Counted from the first letter of the stretch, positions 55,317 to 64,000 are shown. The stretch is 64,000 bases of DNA from Flavobacterium solisilvae (GCF_012911605.1 NZ_JAAMPT010000203.1:1-64000), one strand, 5' to 3'. The notes: a model not told the origin generated them from the sequence alone. Translations and numbers: made by a program.

Positions 55317-56477
55317 ATGAGTAAAGAAATAAAATCAGTCGAATACGGCTTAGAAAAAATATTTGAAGGCGCACAAGATTTCCTTCCACTTTTAGGAACC
55401 GATTACGTAGAATTTTACGTAGGTAATGCCAAGCAAGCAGCACATTATTACAAAACCGCATTCGGTTTCCAATCCTATGCCTACGCAGGATTAGAAACCG
55501 GAATGAAAGACCGAGCTTCTTATGTTTTAAAACAAGACAAAATCCGTTTAGTTTTAACAACAGCTTTAAAAGGCGATTCTCCAATTGGCGAACACGTAAA
55601 AAGACATGGCGATGGTGTTAAAATTGTAGCACTTTGGGTAGAAGACGCGCGTTCAGCATTTGAAGAAACTACAAAACGTGGCGCAAAGGTTTACATGGAA
55701 CCAACTGTAGAAACCGATGAACACGGAGAAGTAGTTCGCGCCGGAATTTACACTTATGGCGAAACGGTTCACATGTTTGTAGAAAGAAAAAACTACAACG
55801 GAGCATTTTTACCAGGTTATCAAGAATGGAAATCTGACTATAATCCTGCTCCAACCGGATTAAAATATGTTGACCATATGGTAGGAAACGTAGGTTGGAA
55901 TGAAATGAATACTTGGGTAAAATTCTACGAAGATGTAATGGGATTTGTAAATTTCCTTTCGTTTGATGATAAACAAATCACAACCGAATATTCAGCTTTG
56001 ATGAGTAAAGTAATGAGTAACGGAAACGGAAGAATTAAATTCCCAATCAACGAACCAGCCGAAGGAAAGAAAAAATCGCAAATTGAAGAATATTTGGATT
56101 TTTATGATGGCCCAGGCGTTCAACACATTGCCATCGCTACAGATGATATTATTAAAACTGTAACCGATTTGAAATCTCGTGGAGTTGAATTTTTATCAAC
56201 ACCACCACAAGCCTATTATGATGCCATTCCAGAACGATTGAAAGATCACATGCATAAATTTAAAGAAGACATCAATGAACTTCAAAAATTAGGAATCATG
56301 ATTGATGCCGATGAAGAAGGTTATTTGCTCCAAATTTTCACTAAACCAGTGGAAGACAGACCAACTTTGTTCTATGAAATCATTCAAAGAATGGGTGCAA
56401 GAGGTTTTGGTGCTGGTAATTTCAAAGCATTATTTGAATCTATCGAAAGAGAGCAAGAACTAAGAGGAACTTTGTAA
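55317..56477 (+). CDS. hppD: 4-hydroxyphenylpyruvate dioxygenase
   Basis: 386 residues. Fe(II) enzyme converting 4-hydroxyphenylpyruvate to homogentisate. It has two vicinal-oxygen-chelate domains: the N-terminal one from LGTDYVEFYVGNAKQAAHYYKTAFGF and the C-terminal catalytic one from LKYVDHMVGNV (first His ligand), GPGVQHIAIATDDI (second His) and YLLQIFTKPVEDRPTLFYEIIQRMG (Glu ligand). The C-terminal GFGAGNFKALFESIEREQELRGTL is the usual end. It lies downstream of hmgA on the same strand, probably in one transcript with the repeat in between. Confidence 0.96.
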   Translation: MSKEIKSVEYGLEKIFEGAQDFLPLLGTDYVEFYVGNAKQAAHYYKTAFGFQSYAYAGLETGMKDRASYVLKQDKIRLVLTTALKGDSPIGEHVKRHGDGVKIVALWVEDARSAFEETTKRGAKVYMEPTVETDEHGEVVRAGIYTYGETVHMFVERKNYNGAFLPGYQEWKSDYNPAPTGLKYVDHMVGNVGWNEMNTWVKFYEDVMGFVNFLSFDDKQITTEYSALMSKVMSNGNGRIKFPINEPAEGKKKSQIEEYLDFYDGPGVQHIAIATDDIIKTVTDLKSRGVEFLSTPPQAYYDAIPERLKDHMHKFKEDINELQKLGIMIDADEEGYLLQIFTKPVEDRPTLFYEIIQRMGARGFGAGNFKALFESIEREQELRGTL

Positions 56478-56588
56478 AAATTACGTTTTTATTAACATAT
56501 CATCAAAATACAACGTTGTAGTAACCTTGTTTTTGATAAAAATATGTTAAAATTGACTTTTTATTAAACATAATTCAAAAAACATACA

Positions 56589-56717
56589 TATCTTTGTACC
56601 ATCAAAAATCGAAGGAGTGGTTTCCTTCAAACTTTTTGGATAAATTTTTCATAATTTATAGTTTTTTGGTTGGTTAATAGCATAAAAACTCAGTCGTTTC
56701 TCGGCTGGGTTTTTTTG
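56589..56717 (+). ncRNA. Candidate small RNA: orphan promoter plus terminator
   Basis: In the 427-base gap after hppD there is an exact -7 box, TATCTTTG (56589-56596). A small hairpin GAAGGA/TCCTTC (56611-56628) follows, and then a 10-base-pair terminator stem AACTCAGTCG/CGGCTGGGTT (56687-56711, with G-T pairs) and a T run. No reading frame of note lies between, so a non-coding transcript of about 115 bases is plausible. It could instead be a leader of the CHAT gene that ends early. The rest of the gap (56718-56904) shows only a weak -7-like box near 56790. Confidence 0.35.
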
Positions 56718-56904
56718 TTTTATGGCTTATACTCTTAAAATACAATCTATTATTTATTCATTTTTTTATTTCTCGTTAAAATTTAGTTACTTTGGTTTGA
56801 TGCAAAACTATCTTAAACCTCAACATCGTTTTGTTTAAAAACTATTCGCATCATGTTTACTTTTTTGATTTTTTTACATTAATAATATAAAAGCAAATAA
56901 GTTT

Positions 56905-59900
56905 ATGAAGAACTTTATTTTTATTCTCCTTTCGCTGTTATTATTAAAAAATGGACTGTGCCATTCTCAGAGTAAAAGGGTTGAAACAATTGAAAAAGAA
57001 GCTGATTTACTAGAAAGCAATAAAGACTTTGATAAATCCGTTATTCTTTGGAAATCGTTAACAAAATTATCAAATGACAAAAAAAATAAATTTTACTCGG
57101 GTAGATATTTTTTCGCGAAAGGAAATATTGAAGCTGATAATGGAAACTATGAAGTTGCGAGTCAAGAATTTAAACAAGCCCTGTCTTTTTTTTCAGAAAG
57201 TGAACCAACAAAAACTATAAAAAAATGGATAAGTACTACCTATCTAGAATTAAGTTATTGTTATTATGACTGGGATGAAGCGTTAAAAATAAATAAAAAA
57301 GGACTCGAGTACACCGCTAAAAATCTTCCTAAAGACACAAATATAATTTCCTTTCTTGTCGATCAAGGTGACATTTATAGAAGAATAAGAAATTATGAGC
57401 AATCAATTATTTCATTAGAAAAAGCATTAAAAAAAATTAACAGCTTAACACCTAATGACTACGAAAATTTAGGATACACACATAATCTATTGGGAATATC
57501 TTATTCCGATTTACACATTCACAATCAGTCACTTTATCATTATTCTAAAGGATTAGAAAATCATATAAAATCAAACACAGCAGATAAAGCATATGTTGTT
57601 AATTCAATGAACAATGTAATTTGGGAAAATCTTGATTATGGTGATGAAAAAAAAGCAAGAGAAGTTTTAAACGAGTTAAACATAAATTTTTATAAATGGT
57701 ATCGTCATAAAACGTTTGCAACAACTGATGCCGGTGGATTTAAAAATTATAATTTGCATTTTAAGGCTTTGCTTTATTTATCAAACCTACGTTTAAAATC
57801 TCTCGAAAAAAATGAAACAGTAGCCAAACAATATCTCGACTCTATTTCAATGGTTTTTAAATCGTATCCTGATGAAAGAAAAAAAATCGACAACACTTTG
57901 CTTTTAGCTAGGTATGAGTTTGATAATTTATACTCTTTTCTAACAAGAAATGATAAAACTAAAATCAATGAACATATAAATTTTGCAAAAAAAACACTTG
58001 AAATTGCAAAATTCAGCAAATCAAAACATGATGAATTAGTTGCCTACTTAAAGCTTGCCATAGTTTACAATCGTCATAAAAAATATAATGAAGCTTTAGC
58101 TGTAATAAATGATTCAAAAAAAATAAATGAATCTTTCTTTAATGCGTCTCGTTTTTCAATTCAAGTACTTGAAGCAACAATATTAAATTCTATAAATCAA
58201 CCACAAAAAGCAAAACAAGTTCTCGTGGGTTCTTTTGAGAATCTATTAAAGGAAAAGATTAAAGCAAAATCATTGAAAAATATAAAATATAAAAAATTCA
58301 ATAATTTTAATAGTAGTACATTTTTAAGAAACATACTAAATTCTGCAACAATCTATTTACTAATCTATGAAAAAAGCAAGAACAAAGAAGACATTTTAAT
58401 CTCAAATAATTTATTTTTCATTGCTTCTGAAATGTTTGCAGAATTTTATCAGAAAGGAAAATACAATGAATCATTAAAGACATTTAATCAAGAAATTGCA
58501 TCTGGGCTTTTAGAAACTCAACTATTAATAAACCCAAATGACAAACTAAAAATTAAAACTATTCTAAATCGAATAGAAAATAATTCTTCACAACATTTGT
58601 GGAACATTTTTGAAATAAAAAATAGTCAAAACCTTAAAGTCCCAGCAGCTTTGATGAGAAATTTAAATGAATTGGTCTTTGAGAAAAATGCTATTGAAAC
58701 ACAAATAGAGTCTGCCAAAGAAGTAAATGATTTGAACCTCAAATTGGCTGAATTAAATAAAAAAATTAATGAAATAAAATCGCAAATCAATCAAAAAGAC
58801 AAATCCTACGAAACCTTTAAATCAGGCAATTTTTCAATTGAAGACATTCAGAAAAAAACATCTAATAATCAATTGATGATTAAATATGTAGTAACAGATA
58901 AAACCGTTTATGCATTTGCAATCAAGAATTCATCTGTGGAATTGCTAGAAATTGGTGAAACTGGACCTATAAAAAATTTAGTAAATCAATATCTAAAACA
59001 TATTAATTCCATCAATCAAAATTACACCAAAACAAGTAAACTACTACATGAAAAAATTGTTCAACCAATACTAAAAAACCAATCGATAGATGACATTATT
59101 TTCATTCCCGAAGACTTTTTAATTGCGGTTTCTTTTGAAAGTCTTATTGATAAAAATGATAAAATGCTTGTGCAAAATTATCACACTAGTTATTCCTATT
59201 CCATTAAATTATGGGATATTTTACAAAAAAATAATATCACAGTTAATAATAATCGATTTGTTTCATTTGCTCCAAACTATTCAAAAATACCAACAGAAAA
59301 TCAAAATAGAGGCTTAAGAAGAGCTGATTTATATGACTTAAAAGAAGCAAAAATAGAAGCTCAAAAAATCAGTGAATTATTCAGCGGTAAACTTTACATG
59401 AACGAAAATGCTAATCGCAAAAACTTTATTGATGCTACCACTTCATTTTCACTCCATCATCTAGCGATGCATTCTCTTCTTGAGAATGATTATTCAAAAT
59501 CATCTTTAGTTTTTTCAGGAGGACAAAAAGTGTATTTTGACGAACTTTATCAATTAAACTTTCCATCAGATTTAGTTGTTCTTAGTGCTTGTAATACTGG
59601 CATAGGAACTATGGAAAGTGGCGAAGGAATGATGAGCTTATCTCGAGCATTAACCTATTCTGGAGTAAAATCGTCAGTTTATAGTCTTTGGCAAGTTCCC
59701 GACAAAGAAACTTCGGAAATCATGATTTCATTCTATGAAAATCTAAAAAAAGGACAACCAAAAGACGAAGCTTTGACAAACGCTAAAAAAGAATTTTTGG
59801 CTAAAAACCCTATGAAGCAACATCCGTTTTATTGGGCAGGATTTGTAGTAAATGGCGATGTTTCACCAATAGCAAGTCCAACAAGTAATTGGATTTGGTT

Positions 59901-59964
59901 TGCACTTGCTGGTGGAATATTAATTGTTATTCTTGGATTTGTTTTCCGGAAAAAATTATTCTAA
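56905..59964 (+). CDS. Periplasmic TPR-CHAT protease-like protein with C-terminal membrane anchor
   Basis: 1019 residues. Signal peptide MKNFIFILLSLLLLKNGLCHSQ, many degenerate tetratricopeptide repeats (about 25-560, for example GNIEADNGNYEVASQEFKQAL), a coiled coil (about 600-640, LNLKLAELNKKINEIKSQINQ) and a CHAT domain (about 680-985). The caspase-like dyad is visible: His856 in HHLAMHS and Cys896 in VLSACNTGIG, followed by EGMMSLSRALTYSGVKSSVYSLWQVPD and FYWAGFVVNGD. A last helix, WIWFALAGGILIVILGFVF followed by RKKLF, should anchor it in the inner membrane with the CHAT domain outside the cytoplasm. The target is unknown. It is convergent with, and overlaps by 9 bases, a TPR anti-sigma candidate. 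Confidence 0.88.
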   Translation: MKNFIFILLSLLLLKNGLCHSQSKRVETIEKEADLLESNKDFDKSVILWKSLTKLSNDKKNKFYSGRYFFAKGNIEADNGNYEVASQEFKQALSFFSESEPTKTIKKWISTTYLELSYCYYDWDEALKINKKGLEYTAKNLPKDTNIISFLVDQGDIYRRIRNYEQSIISLEKALKKINSLTPNDYENLGYTHNLLGISYSDLHIHNQSLYHYSKGLENHIKSNTADKAYVVNSMNNVIWENLDYGDEKKAREVLNELNINFYKWYRHKTFATTDAGGFKNYNLHFKALLYLSNLRLKSLEKNETVAKQYLDSISMVFKSYPDERKKIDNTLLLARYEFDNLYSFLTRNDKTKINEHINFAKKTLEIAKFSKSKHDELVAYLKLAIVYNRHKKYNEALAVINDSKKINESFFNASRFSIQVLEATILNSINQPQKAKQVLVGSFENLLKEKIKAKSLKNIKYKKFNNFNSSTFLRNILNSATIYLLIYEKSKNKEDILISNNLFFIASEMFAEFYQKGKYNESLKTFNQEIASGLLETQLLINPNDKLKIKTILNRIENNSSQHLWNIFEIKNSQNLKVPAALMRNLNELVFEKNAIETQIESAKEVNDLNLKLAELNKKINEIKSQINQKDKSYETFKSGNFSIEDIQKKTSNNQLMIKYVVTDKTVYAFAIKNSSVELLEIGETGPIKNLVNQYLKHINSINQNYTKTSKLLHEKIVQPILKNQSIDDIIFIPEDFLIAVSFESLIDKNDKMLVQNYHTSYSYSIKLWDILQKNNITVNNNRFVSFAPNYSKIPTENQNRGLRRADLYDLKEAKIEAQKISELFSGKLYMNENANRKNFIDATTSFSLHHLAMHSLLENDYSKSSLVFSGGQKVYFDELYQLNFPSDLVVLSACNTGIGTMESGEGMMSLSRALTYSGVKSSVYSLWQVPDKETSEIMISFYENLKKGQPKDEALTNAKKEFLAKNPMKQHPFYWAGFVVNGDVSPIASPTSNWIWFALAGGILIVILGFVFRKKLF

Positions 59965-60663
59965 TTCGGTCACCAATTCTTTTGCCATTTTTTGCATCGG
60001 ATTAGTCGAATTTGCTAATTCCTTGAGCAAAACTACAGCTTTTTCTTTTTGTTCCAATTTGATTAAAGTCAACGCTTTGTACCATTTGACATAAGGTGTA
60101 AATCCGTTATTCTTCTGCAAATCAAATTGTTCAAACGAAGACAAAGCTTCATCAAAACGCTTCAATTCCATTAGCGACAACGATTTGTAAAACAAAGAAT
60201 AATCTTCCTTTTCAGTGTCGTATAATTTAGAAAAAAGCGTCAAAGCTTTCGCATAATCGCCACTATCATAAGAATAAAATGCTTCCGATTTTATATCAGT
60301 TGAATTTTCACCTCTAACCGTTGGCGCAACAACATTGGGATACGATTGGTAATATTCTTCATAAACCGCATTGGTGTCAACGTCATTCGAAAATGTCCAA
60401 TAGCCAATTCCCAACATAACGGCAAACGATGCCGCTGCATACCATATAGTATAATTGCGCTTTGGCTTTTTTATTTCAAACGATTGAAGTTTCTTCTTCA
60501 ATGCTTGGCGTTCGTTTAACGTGATGGCTCTTTGAACTTCTTCTTCATAAACCACTTGTTCACGAAAAGTCTCGTTGGTTTGCATCAATTGATCAAACAA
60601 TGATTTTTCATCGTTGTTTAAGCTTTTGGCAAAATATTTTTCTATTAATTCTTCGTGATTCAT
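59956..60663 (-). CDS. Probable membrane anti-sigma factor with periplasmic TPRs
   Basis: 235 residues. The cytoplasmic N-terminal part (1-69, MNHEELIEKYFAKSLNNDEKSLFDQLM) resembles Bacteroidota anti-sigma N termini. A single membrane helix spans about 71-92 (YTIWYAAASFAVMLGIGYWTF), then a periplasmic part holds three tetratricopeptide-like repeats (about 125-235, EAFYSYDSGDYAKALTLFSKL and SLFYKSLSLMELKRFDEALSSFEQF). It starts 3 bases after the sigma-factor stop, the usual sigma/anti-sigma pairing. The anti-sigma role is inferred from layout and position, not from a named domain. It overlaps the CHAT gene's 3' end. Confidence 0.7.
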   Translation of the reverse strand: MNHEELIEKYFAKSLNNDEKSLFDQLMQTNETFREQVVYEEEVQRAITLNERQALKKKLQSFEIKKPKRNYTIWYAAASFAVMLGIGYWTFSNDVDTNAVYEEYYQSYPNVVAPTVRGENSTDIKSEAFYSYDSGDYAKALTLFSKLYDTEKEDYSLFYKSLSLMELKRFDEALSSFEQFDLQKNNGFTPYVKWYKALTLIKLEQKEKAVVLLKELANSTNPMQKMAKELVTELE

Positions 60664-60666
60664 ATT

Positions 60667-61203
60667 CTATTTATTTATCAAATCTTTCAGCTGTTTTAAG
60701 CATCTCGATTTCTGACTTTTTAATACATCTTTGTTAGTATAACCCAATAATTTCTGAATTTCATCCAACTTTTTTTCTTCATAATAAAAAAGCGTCAATA
60801 CCTTTTTGCATTGTTCACCAAGCTGGGAAAAATAGTTTCTAACCAAGGTTAATTTTGAATTTTGCTCTTCTTCGTCATACAATTCATATTCCATTTCAAC
60901 TTGCTCAAAATCGTTTACAGTGACTTGTTTTCCTAGTTTTTTCAGCCGATGATAAATCATAAACTTGCCAATACTGAACAAATAAGTCGAAATAGAACTT
61001 TGTAAATCATCCAGTTTTCCTTTTCGGGCATTTTCGCACAAAGCGATGATGGCATCTTGATAAACATCCAAAACTTCATCGTCACCCAACGAATATCGTT
61101 TGGCAAACAATAAAAATCCATTGCGATGTTCTTCATAAACAGTGCGAATGGCTTTCTCATTTCCTGCTTTTAAAAGCTCTGTCAACTTTGGGGCGTTTTC
61201 CAT
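60667..61203 (-). CDS. ECF-type RNA polymerase sigma factor
   Basis: 178 residues from the ATG at 61203 (MENAPKLTELLKAGNEKAIRTVYEEHRNGFLLFAKRYSL). Region 2 is visible as DEVLDVYQDAIIALCENARKG...STYLFSIGKFMIYHRLKK and region 4 as KVLTLFYYEEKKLDEIQKLLGYTNKDVLKSQKSRCLKQLKDL, with its helix-turn-helix. The frame runs 28 codons further up, but those lie across its promoter. With the gene at 59956 it forms a sigma/anti-sigma pair. Its likely targets include its neighbours, though no special promoter motif could be proved by eye. Confidence 0.88.
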   Translation of the reverse strand: MENAPKLTELLKAGNEKAIRTVYEEHRNGFLLFAKRYSLGDDEVLDVYQDAIIALCENARKGKLDDLQSSISTYLFSIGKFMIYHRLKKLGKQVTVNDFEQVEMEYELYDEEEQNSKLTLVRNYFSQLGEQCKKVLTLFYYEEKKLDEIQKLLGYTNKDVLKSQKSRCLKQLKDLINK

Positions 61204-61229
61204 TAGTGGATGAATTTCTAGAAAGTAAA

Positions 61230-61237
61230 CAAAGCTA
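61230..61237 (-). promoter_or_regulatory. Sigma-factor gene promoter, -7 box (decides the start)
   Basis: On the minus strand TAGCTTTG is an exact match to the housekeeping -7 box, 26 bases before the ATG at 61203; the longer frame start at 61287 lies upstream of it and is rejected. Confidence 0.5.
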
Positions 61238-61333
61238 ATCAAAAATATTTTTTCAAACCGATGTTTACCTTTTGATTTCCATTTCACTAATGCTAAAACG
61301 AAATAACCATTTGTTTAACCAAAAAATAAAAAA

Positions 61334-62632
61334 ATGAAAAATCTATTAACTGCATTACTGATTTTATTAGGTATCCAATGCATTACTGCGCAAGAAACTG
61401 TTGGCGGAAAAGTTTTAAAAAATGCCAAAGACAAAACCTATCAACGTGGTGAACAAAAAGGCGATGAAGGAGTTGAAACTGTTCTGAACAAAGCTGAAGA
61501 AAAAATAAAAAACATCTTCAAAAAGAAAGACAAAAAGAAAAAAGAAGAACCTCAGCCAAGTGAAGAAAATCAGGAACAATCAACTGAAAACACCGAAAAC
61601 AAAAAAAGTAATACTTCAAAAACGGCAGTAAAAGGAAATTCTAAATTTGATTTTGTTGCCGGTGAAAAAGAATTGTATTTCGACAATTTTGACCGATTAG
61701 CTGTCGGCGACTTTCCAGCAGAATTCAATACCAATGCGAGTGGAGAAATTGTAAACATCGATGGACAGTCTGGAAAATGGCTTTCTATGACTAAAAACGG
61801 AGCATTTGTTCCAGATAATATCAAAAAATTACCAGAAAATTTTACACTTGAATTTGAAGTTGGAATTTATGGCGAACCTACTAATAATTATGCCGGATTT
61901 GGATTAAACTTTACTACACAAAGTGAAGATTTAATGAAAGAAATGTTTTTCTCAAAAGGAACTTCAATCGTGTATTTGCATCCTGGAGCTGGAGAAACAT
62001 CGTTACAAATAATTCCAACTAACGGAAGCGAAATCGAAAACAGAATAAAAATGCCTCAATGGGATGTTAATACGAACAACAATTTTGCTAAAGTTTCGGT
62101 TTGGAGACAAAAAGGTCGACTTAGAGTGTATGTTAATGAAGACAAAATAGTAGATGTTCCTCGATTTTTTACTGAAAGTACTAACTACGATTTTGCTTTT
62201 TTCAGAAGCTTCTTCGGTGATTGTGAAATATACTTAACTAATGTTCGTTACGCCGTTGCTGGTGCCGATACTCGAAACAAACTCATCACAGAAGGTCGAT
62301 TTGTTACCAACGGGATTTTATTTGACGTGAACAGCGACAACATTAAACCCGAAAGCGGAACTGTGCTAAAAGAAATGGCAACAACACTGCAAGAAAATCC
62401 AACGGTTAGAGTAAAAATCATTGGTCATACCGATAGTGATGGTGCCGATGCAGCCAACTTAGCTTTGTCTCAAAAAAGAGCTGCAGCAGTAAAAACCGCT
62501 TTGTCTAGTTTTTATGGAATAGATGCCAACCGCATGGAAACCGACGGAAAAGGTGAAAGCCAACCGCTTAACAAAAACACAACTCCAACCGAAAAAGCTC
62601 AAAACAGACGCGTTGAATTTATAAAACTATAA
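61334..62632 (+). CDS. OmpA family protein with lysine-rich linker
   Basis: 432 residues. Signal peptide MKNLLTALLILLGIQCITAQ, then a highly charged helical segment (about 40-95, EEKIKNIFKKKDKKKKEEPQPSEENQEQ). A jelly-roll-like middle domain follows (about 110-310, LYFDNFDRLAVGDFPAEFNTNASG...LEFEVGIYGEPTNNYAGFGLNF). Last comes an OmpA peptidoglycan-binding domain (about 320-432) with VKIIGHTDSDGADAANLALSQKRA and QNRRVEFIKL. It probably links the outer membrane or a surface complex to peptidoglycan. It is divergent from the sigma gene with 130 bases between starts, and the next gene follows after 4 bases. Confidence 0.85.
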   Translation: MKNLLTALLILLGIQCITAQETVGGKVLKNAKDKTYQRGEQKGDEGVETVLNKAEEKIKNIFKKKDKKKKEEPQPSEENQEQSTENTENKKSNTSKTAVKGNSKFDFVAGEKELYFDNFDRLAVGDFPAEFNTNASGEIVNIDGQSGKWLSMTKNGAFVPDNIKKLPENFTLEFEVGIYGEPTNNYAGFGLNFTTQSEDLMKEMFFSKGTSIVYLHPGAGETSLQIIPTNGSEIENRIKMPQWDVNTNNNFAKVSVWRQKGRLRVYVNEDKIVDVPRFFTESTNYDFAFFRSFFGDCEIYLTNVRYAVAGADTRNKLITEGRFVTNGILFDVNSDNIKPESGTVLKEMATTLQENPTVRVKIIGHTDSDGADAANLALSQKRAAAVKTALSSFYGIDANRMETDGKGESQPLNKNTTPTEKAQNRRVEFIKL

Positions 62633-62636
62633 CATT

Positions 62637-63905
62637 ATGAAAAAAATTATCACATTACTTTTATGGGCAATTGGAACACAAACCTTTGCACAATCCTTTT
62701 CAGATGGTGTTTACAGCACTAATTTTGGAACTATAAATCTAACTTTTGAACAAGGTTTTGAATACCCAAATGGCGGCATTGTTTATGGCGATTACAAAGG
62801 AATTGGAACTATTACAGGTTCAACGACCAACGTAGGAAAAGAAATTGTGGGAAGTTTTCACAACGGTGCAGCCGAAGGAAAATTTATTTTCTTTTCTCCA
62901 ACAGGAAAACAGCACTTTTTTGATAGCGGAATTACTTCTTTTAATGGAAATTGGGGTTATGGAACAGACAATAAATATTCCACAAATCCAGATCATATTT
63001 GGAAAGCAACAAGTAAAACTGCAGGAAAAGATGCTATCAAAAATGTCACCAACGTTTGGAGTGGCAAATGGAATACCACCGATGGTAGTTTAATCTTACT
63101 GCAAACGGGGAATAAAGTAACCGGAACATACAAAAATGTTGGCACAGTTGATGGCGTTTACAATCCACAAACCAGAAAGTTAAAAGGAACTTTCTATAAC
63201 AACACTACCAAAAAAACAGGTCATTTTGAATTTGATTTTGAAGGAAACAGTTTTAAAGGAAAATGGGGTTGGACAACTGCGATGACAGATGGCGCTTGGA
63301 ATGGAGACAAACATGTAAAGAATAATAAAGCTATTGCAACGACAAGTACTTCGTCTAATTCCTCAACATCTGCAAACTCAAATCAATCACAGAATAATCA
63401 AAAAGTTAAATACAGATTTCATTTGGCAAAGTTAAATGCACCTTTAATAGCAACAATATCCAATCCTCTTTTAAATCTATATGGGTTTTCTGGGATAAGA
63501 GTTTACAGAGTTACAGCTAGCGGACGAGAAGAAGTAAAAAGTTTTGGCAATAAAAGTCATACTTTTTTTGATAGAACGGAAGATAATGCATTTCCAGAAA
63601 ACAGAGAAAGTGTTAGTTTGCCTGAAACACCTGCTAACTACAGAGATTTTGAATTTTTAAGTAGCGACATTAACAACAATACTGTAGATATTGAAGTTGA
63701 ATTTTGGCATCATTTAAAAGGTAAAAGACCAGGAATAAATGCAGATTATGGCAAAACAAGACAAACGCTTACAATGGAACAAATTATTTCAGCAATGAGT
63801 AGTAATGGTATGGATAGAATATTTATTGGCTCAAGCTGTGAACTTGGTAAAATTAAAAACAGAGATCAATCGTACATAACAGTACAAGTAAAAAAAATAG
63901 ATTAA
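62637..63905 (+). CDS. Secreted protein of unknown function
   Basis: 422 residues, family not recognised. Signal peptide MKKIITLLLWAIGTQTFAQS. The first half (20-225) is beta-rich with repeated W-G-W and G-x-W units (NGNWGYGTDN, SGKWNTTDG, FKGKWGWTTAMTDGAWNGDK), reminiscent of small beta-barrel or MORN-like sheets. A Ser/Thr/Asn linker (about 235-258) leads to a separate C-terminal domain (about 260-422, KVKYRFHLAKLNAPLIATISNPLLNLYGFSGIRVYRV...MDRIFIGSSCELGKI). No T9SS tail is seen. It starts 4 bases after the OmpA gene and is followed after 10 bases by a lipoprotein gene, so all three are likely one operon. Confidence 0.75.
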   Translation: MKKIITLLLWAIGTQTFAQSFSDGVYSTNFGTINLTFEQGFEYPNGGIVYGDYKGIGTITGSTTNVGKEIVGSFHNGAAEGKFIFFSPTGKQHFFDSGITSFNGNWGYGTDNKYSTNPDHIWKATSKTAGKDAIKNVTNVWSGKWNTTDGSLILLQTGNKVTGTYKNVGTVDGVYNPQTRKLKGTFYNNTTKKTGHFEFDFEGNSFKGKWGWTTAMTDGAWNGDKHVKNNKAIATTSTSSNSSTSANSNQSQNNQKVKYRFHLAKLNAPLIATISNPLLNLYGFSGIRVYRVTASGREEVKSFGNKSHTFFDRTEDNAFPENRESVSLPETPANYRDFEFLSSDINNNTVDIEVEFWHHLKGKRPGINADYGKTRQTLTMEQIISAMSSNGMDRIFIGSSCELGKIKNRDQSYITVQVKKID

Positions 63906-63915
63906 TTAATTGATA

Positions 63916-64000
63916 ATGAAAACAGCACTCCTATCCTTACTCAGCATCTTTCTTTTTGCATTTACTTGTACTGGCGATAAAAAAGAAAACCTTGAAAGCC
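63916..64000 (+). CDS. Putative lipoprotein (3' truncated by the window end)
   Basis: Only 28 codons are visible: MKTALLSLLSIFLFAFTC then TGDKKENLES. A hydrophobic signal ends in a cysteine followed by a polar stretch, which suggests a lipoprotein; the lipobox AFTC is loose, as often in Bacteroidota. It starts 10 bases after the previous stop and so continues the OmpA operon. Its function cannot be told. Confidence 0.6.
   Translation, partial: MKTALLSLLSIFLFAFTCTGDKKENLES

Overview
The window is a low-GC chromosomal segment from a member of the Bacteroidota, most likely the genus Flavobacterium or a close relative. The evidence is type IX secretion (T9SS) sorting tails of three kinds (A, B and C), a PorP/SprF and PorE-like pair, PorZ, repeated matches to the Bacteroidota -7 promoter element TAnnTTTG ahead of genes, and the absence of obvious Shine-Dalgarno sequences. 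No prophage, CRISPR array or classical IS transposase is visible.

Layout. 1-1162 is the 3' part of the 2-oxoglutarate dehydrogenase E2 gene. 1261-6630 is a biotin cluster (bioF, a GxxExxY nuclease-like gene, bioD, a GNAT acetyltransferase, bioA, a beta-ketoacyl synthase), and bioB lies apart at 15433-16518 next to a JmjC-type cupin. The biotin cluster is unusually rich in palindromic repeats. One sits in frame inside bioF, one brackets the GxxExxY gene as terminal inverted repeats, one lies directly before the ketoacyl synthase, and 6631-7231 is almost pure repeat. 7232-7699 is recX. 8025-14438 encodes a 2137-residue T9SS surface protein. 16590-24010 holds a small membrane protein, ribF, a divergent pair of M43 metalloproteases, and pth-rplY-prs. 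A tRNA-Leu(CAA) follows at 24170. 24386-34737 is an operon of a 2503-residue type B adhesin, a PorP/SprF protein and a PorE-like OmpA protein. 34908-53757 is mostly housekeeping: hflX, an outer-membrane protein, gdhA, porZ, recO, an acyltransferase, ileS, a DksA-like protein, lspA, 5-formyltetrahydrofolate cyclo-ligase, uvrC, a patatin and an amino acid permease. 54009-56477 is hmgA-hppD (tyrosine catabolism). 56905-64000 is an accessory cluster: a periplasmic TPR-CHAT protease-like protein with a C-terminal membrane anchor, an ECF sigma factor with a membrane-spanning TPR anti-sigma candidate, an OmpA protein, an unrecognised secreted protein and the start of a lipoprotein.

The two parts that most deserve a second look are these. 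(1) The GxxExxY gene looks like a cassette carried inside a palindromic repeat whose gene-free form occurs about 4 kb away. (2) The sigma/anti-sigma/CHAT/OmpA neighbourhood could be an envelope signalling or protease system. Start codons were moved from the longest reading frame where a -7 promoter box, a signal peptide or family alignment argued for a downstream start.
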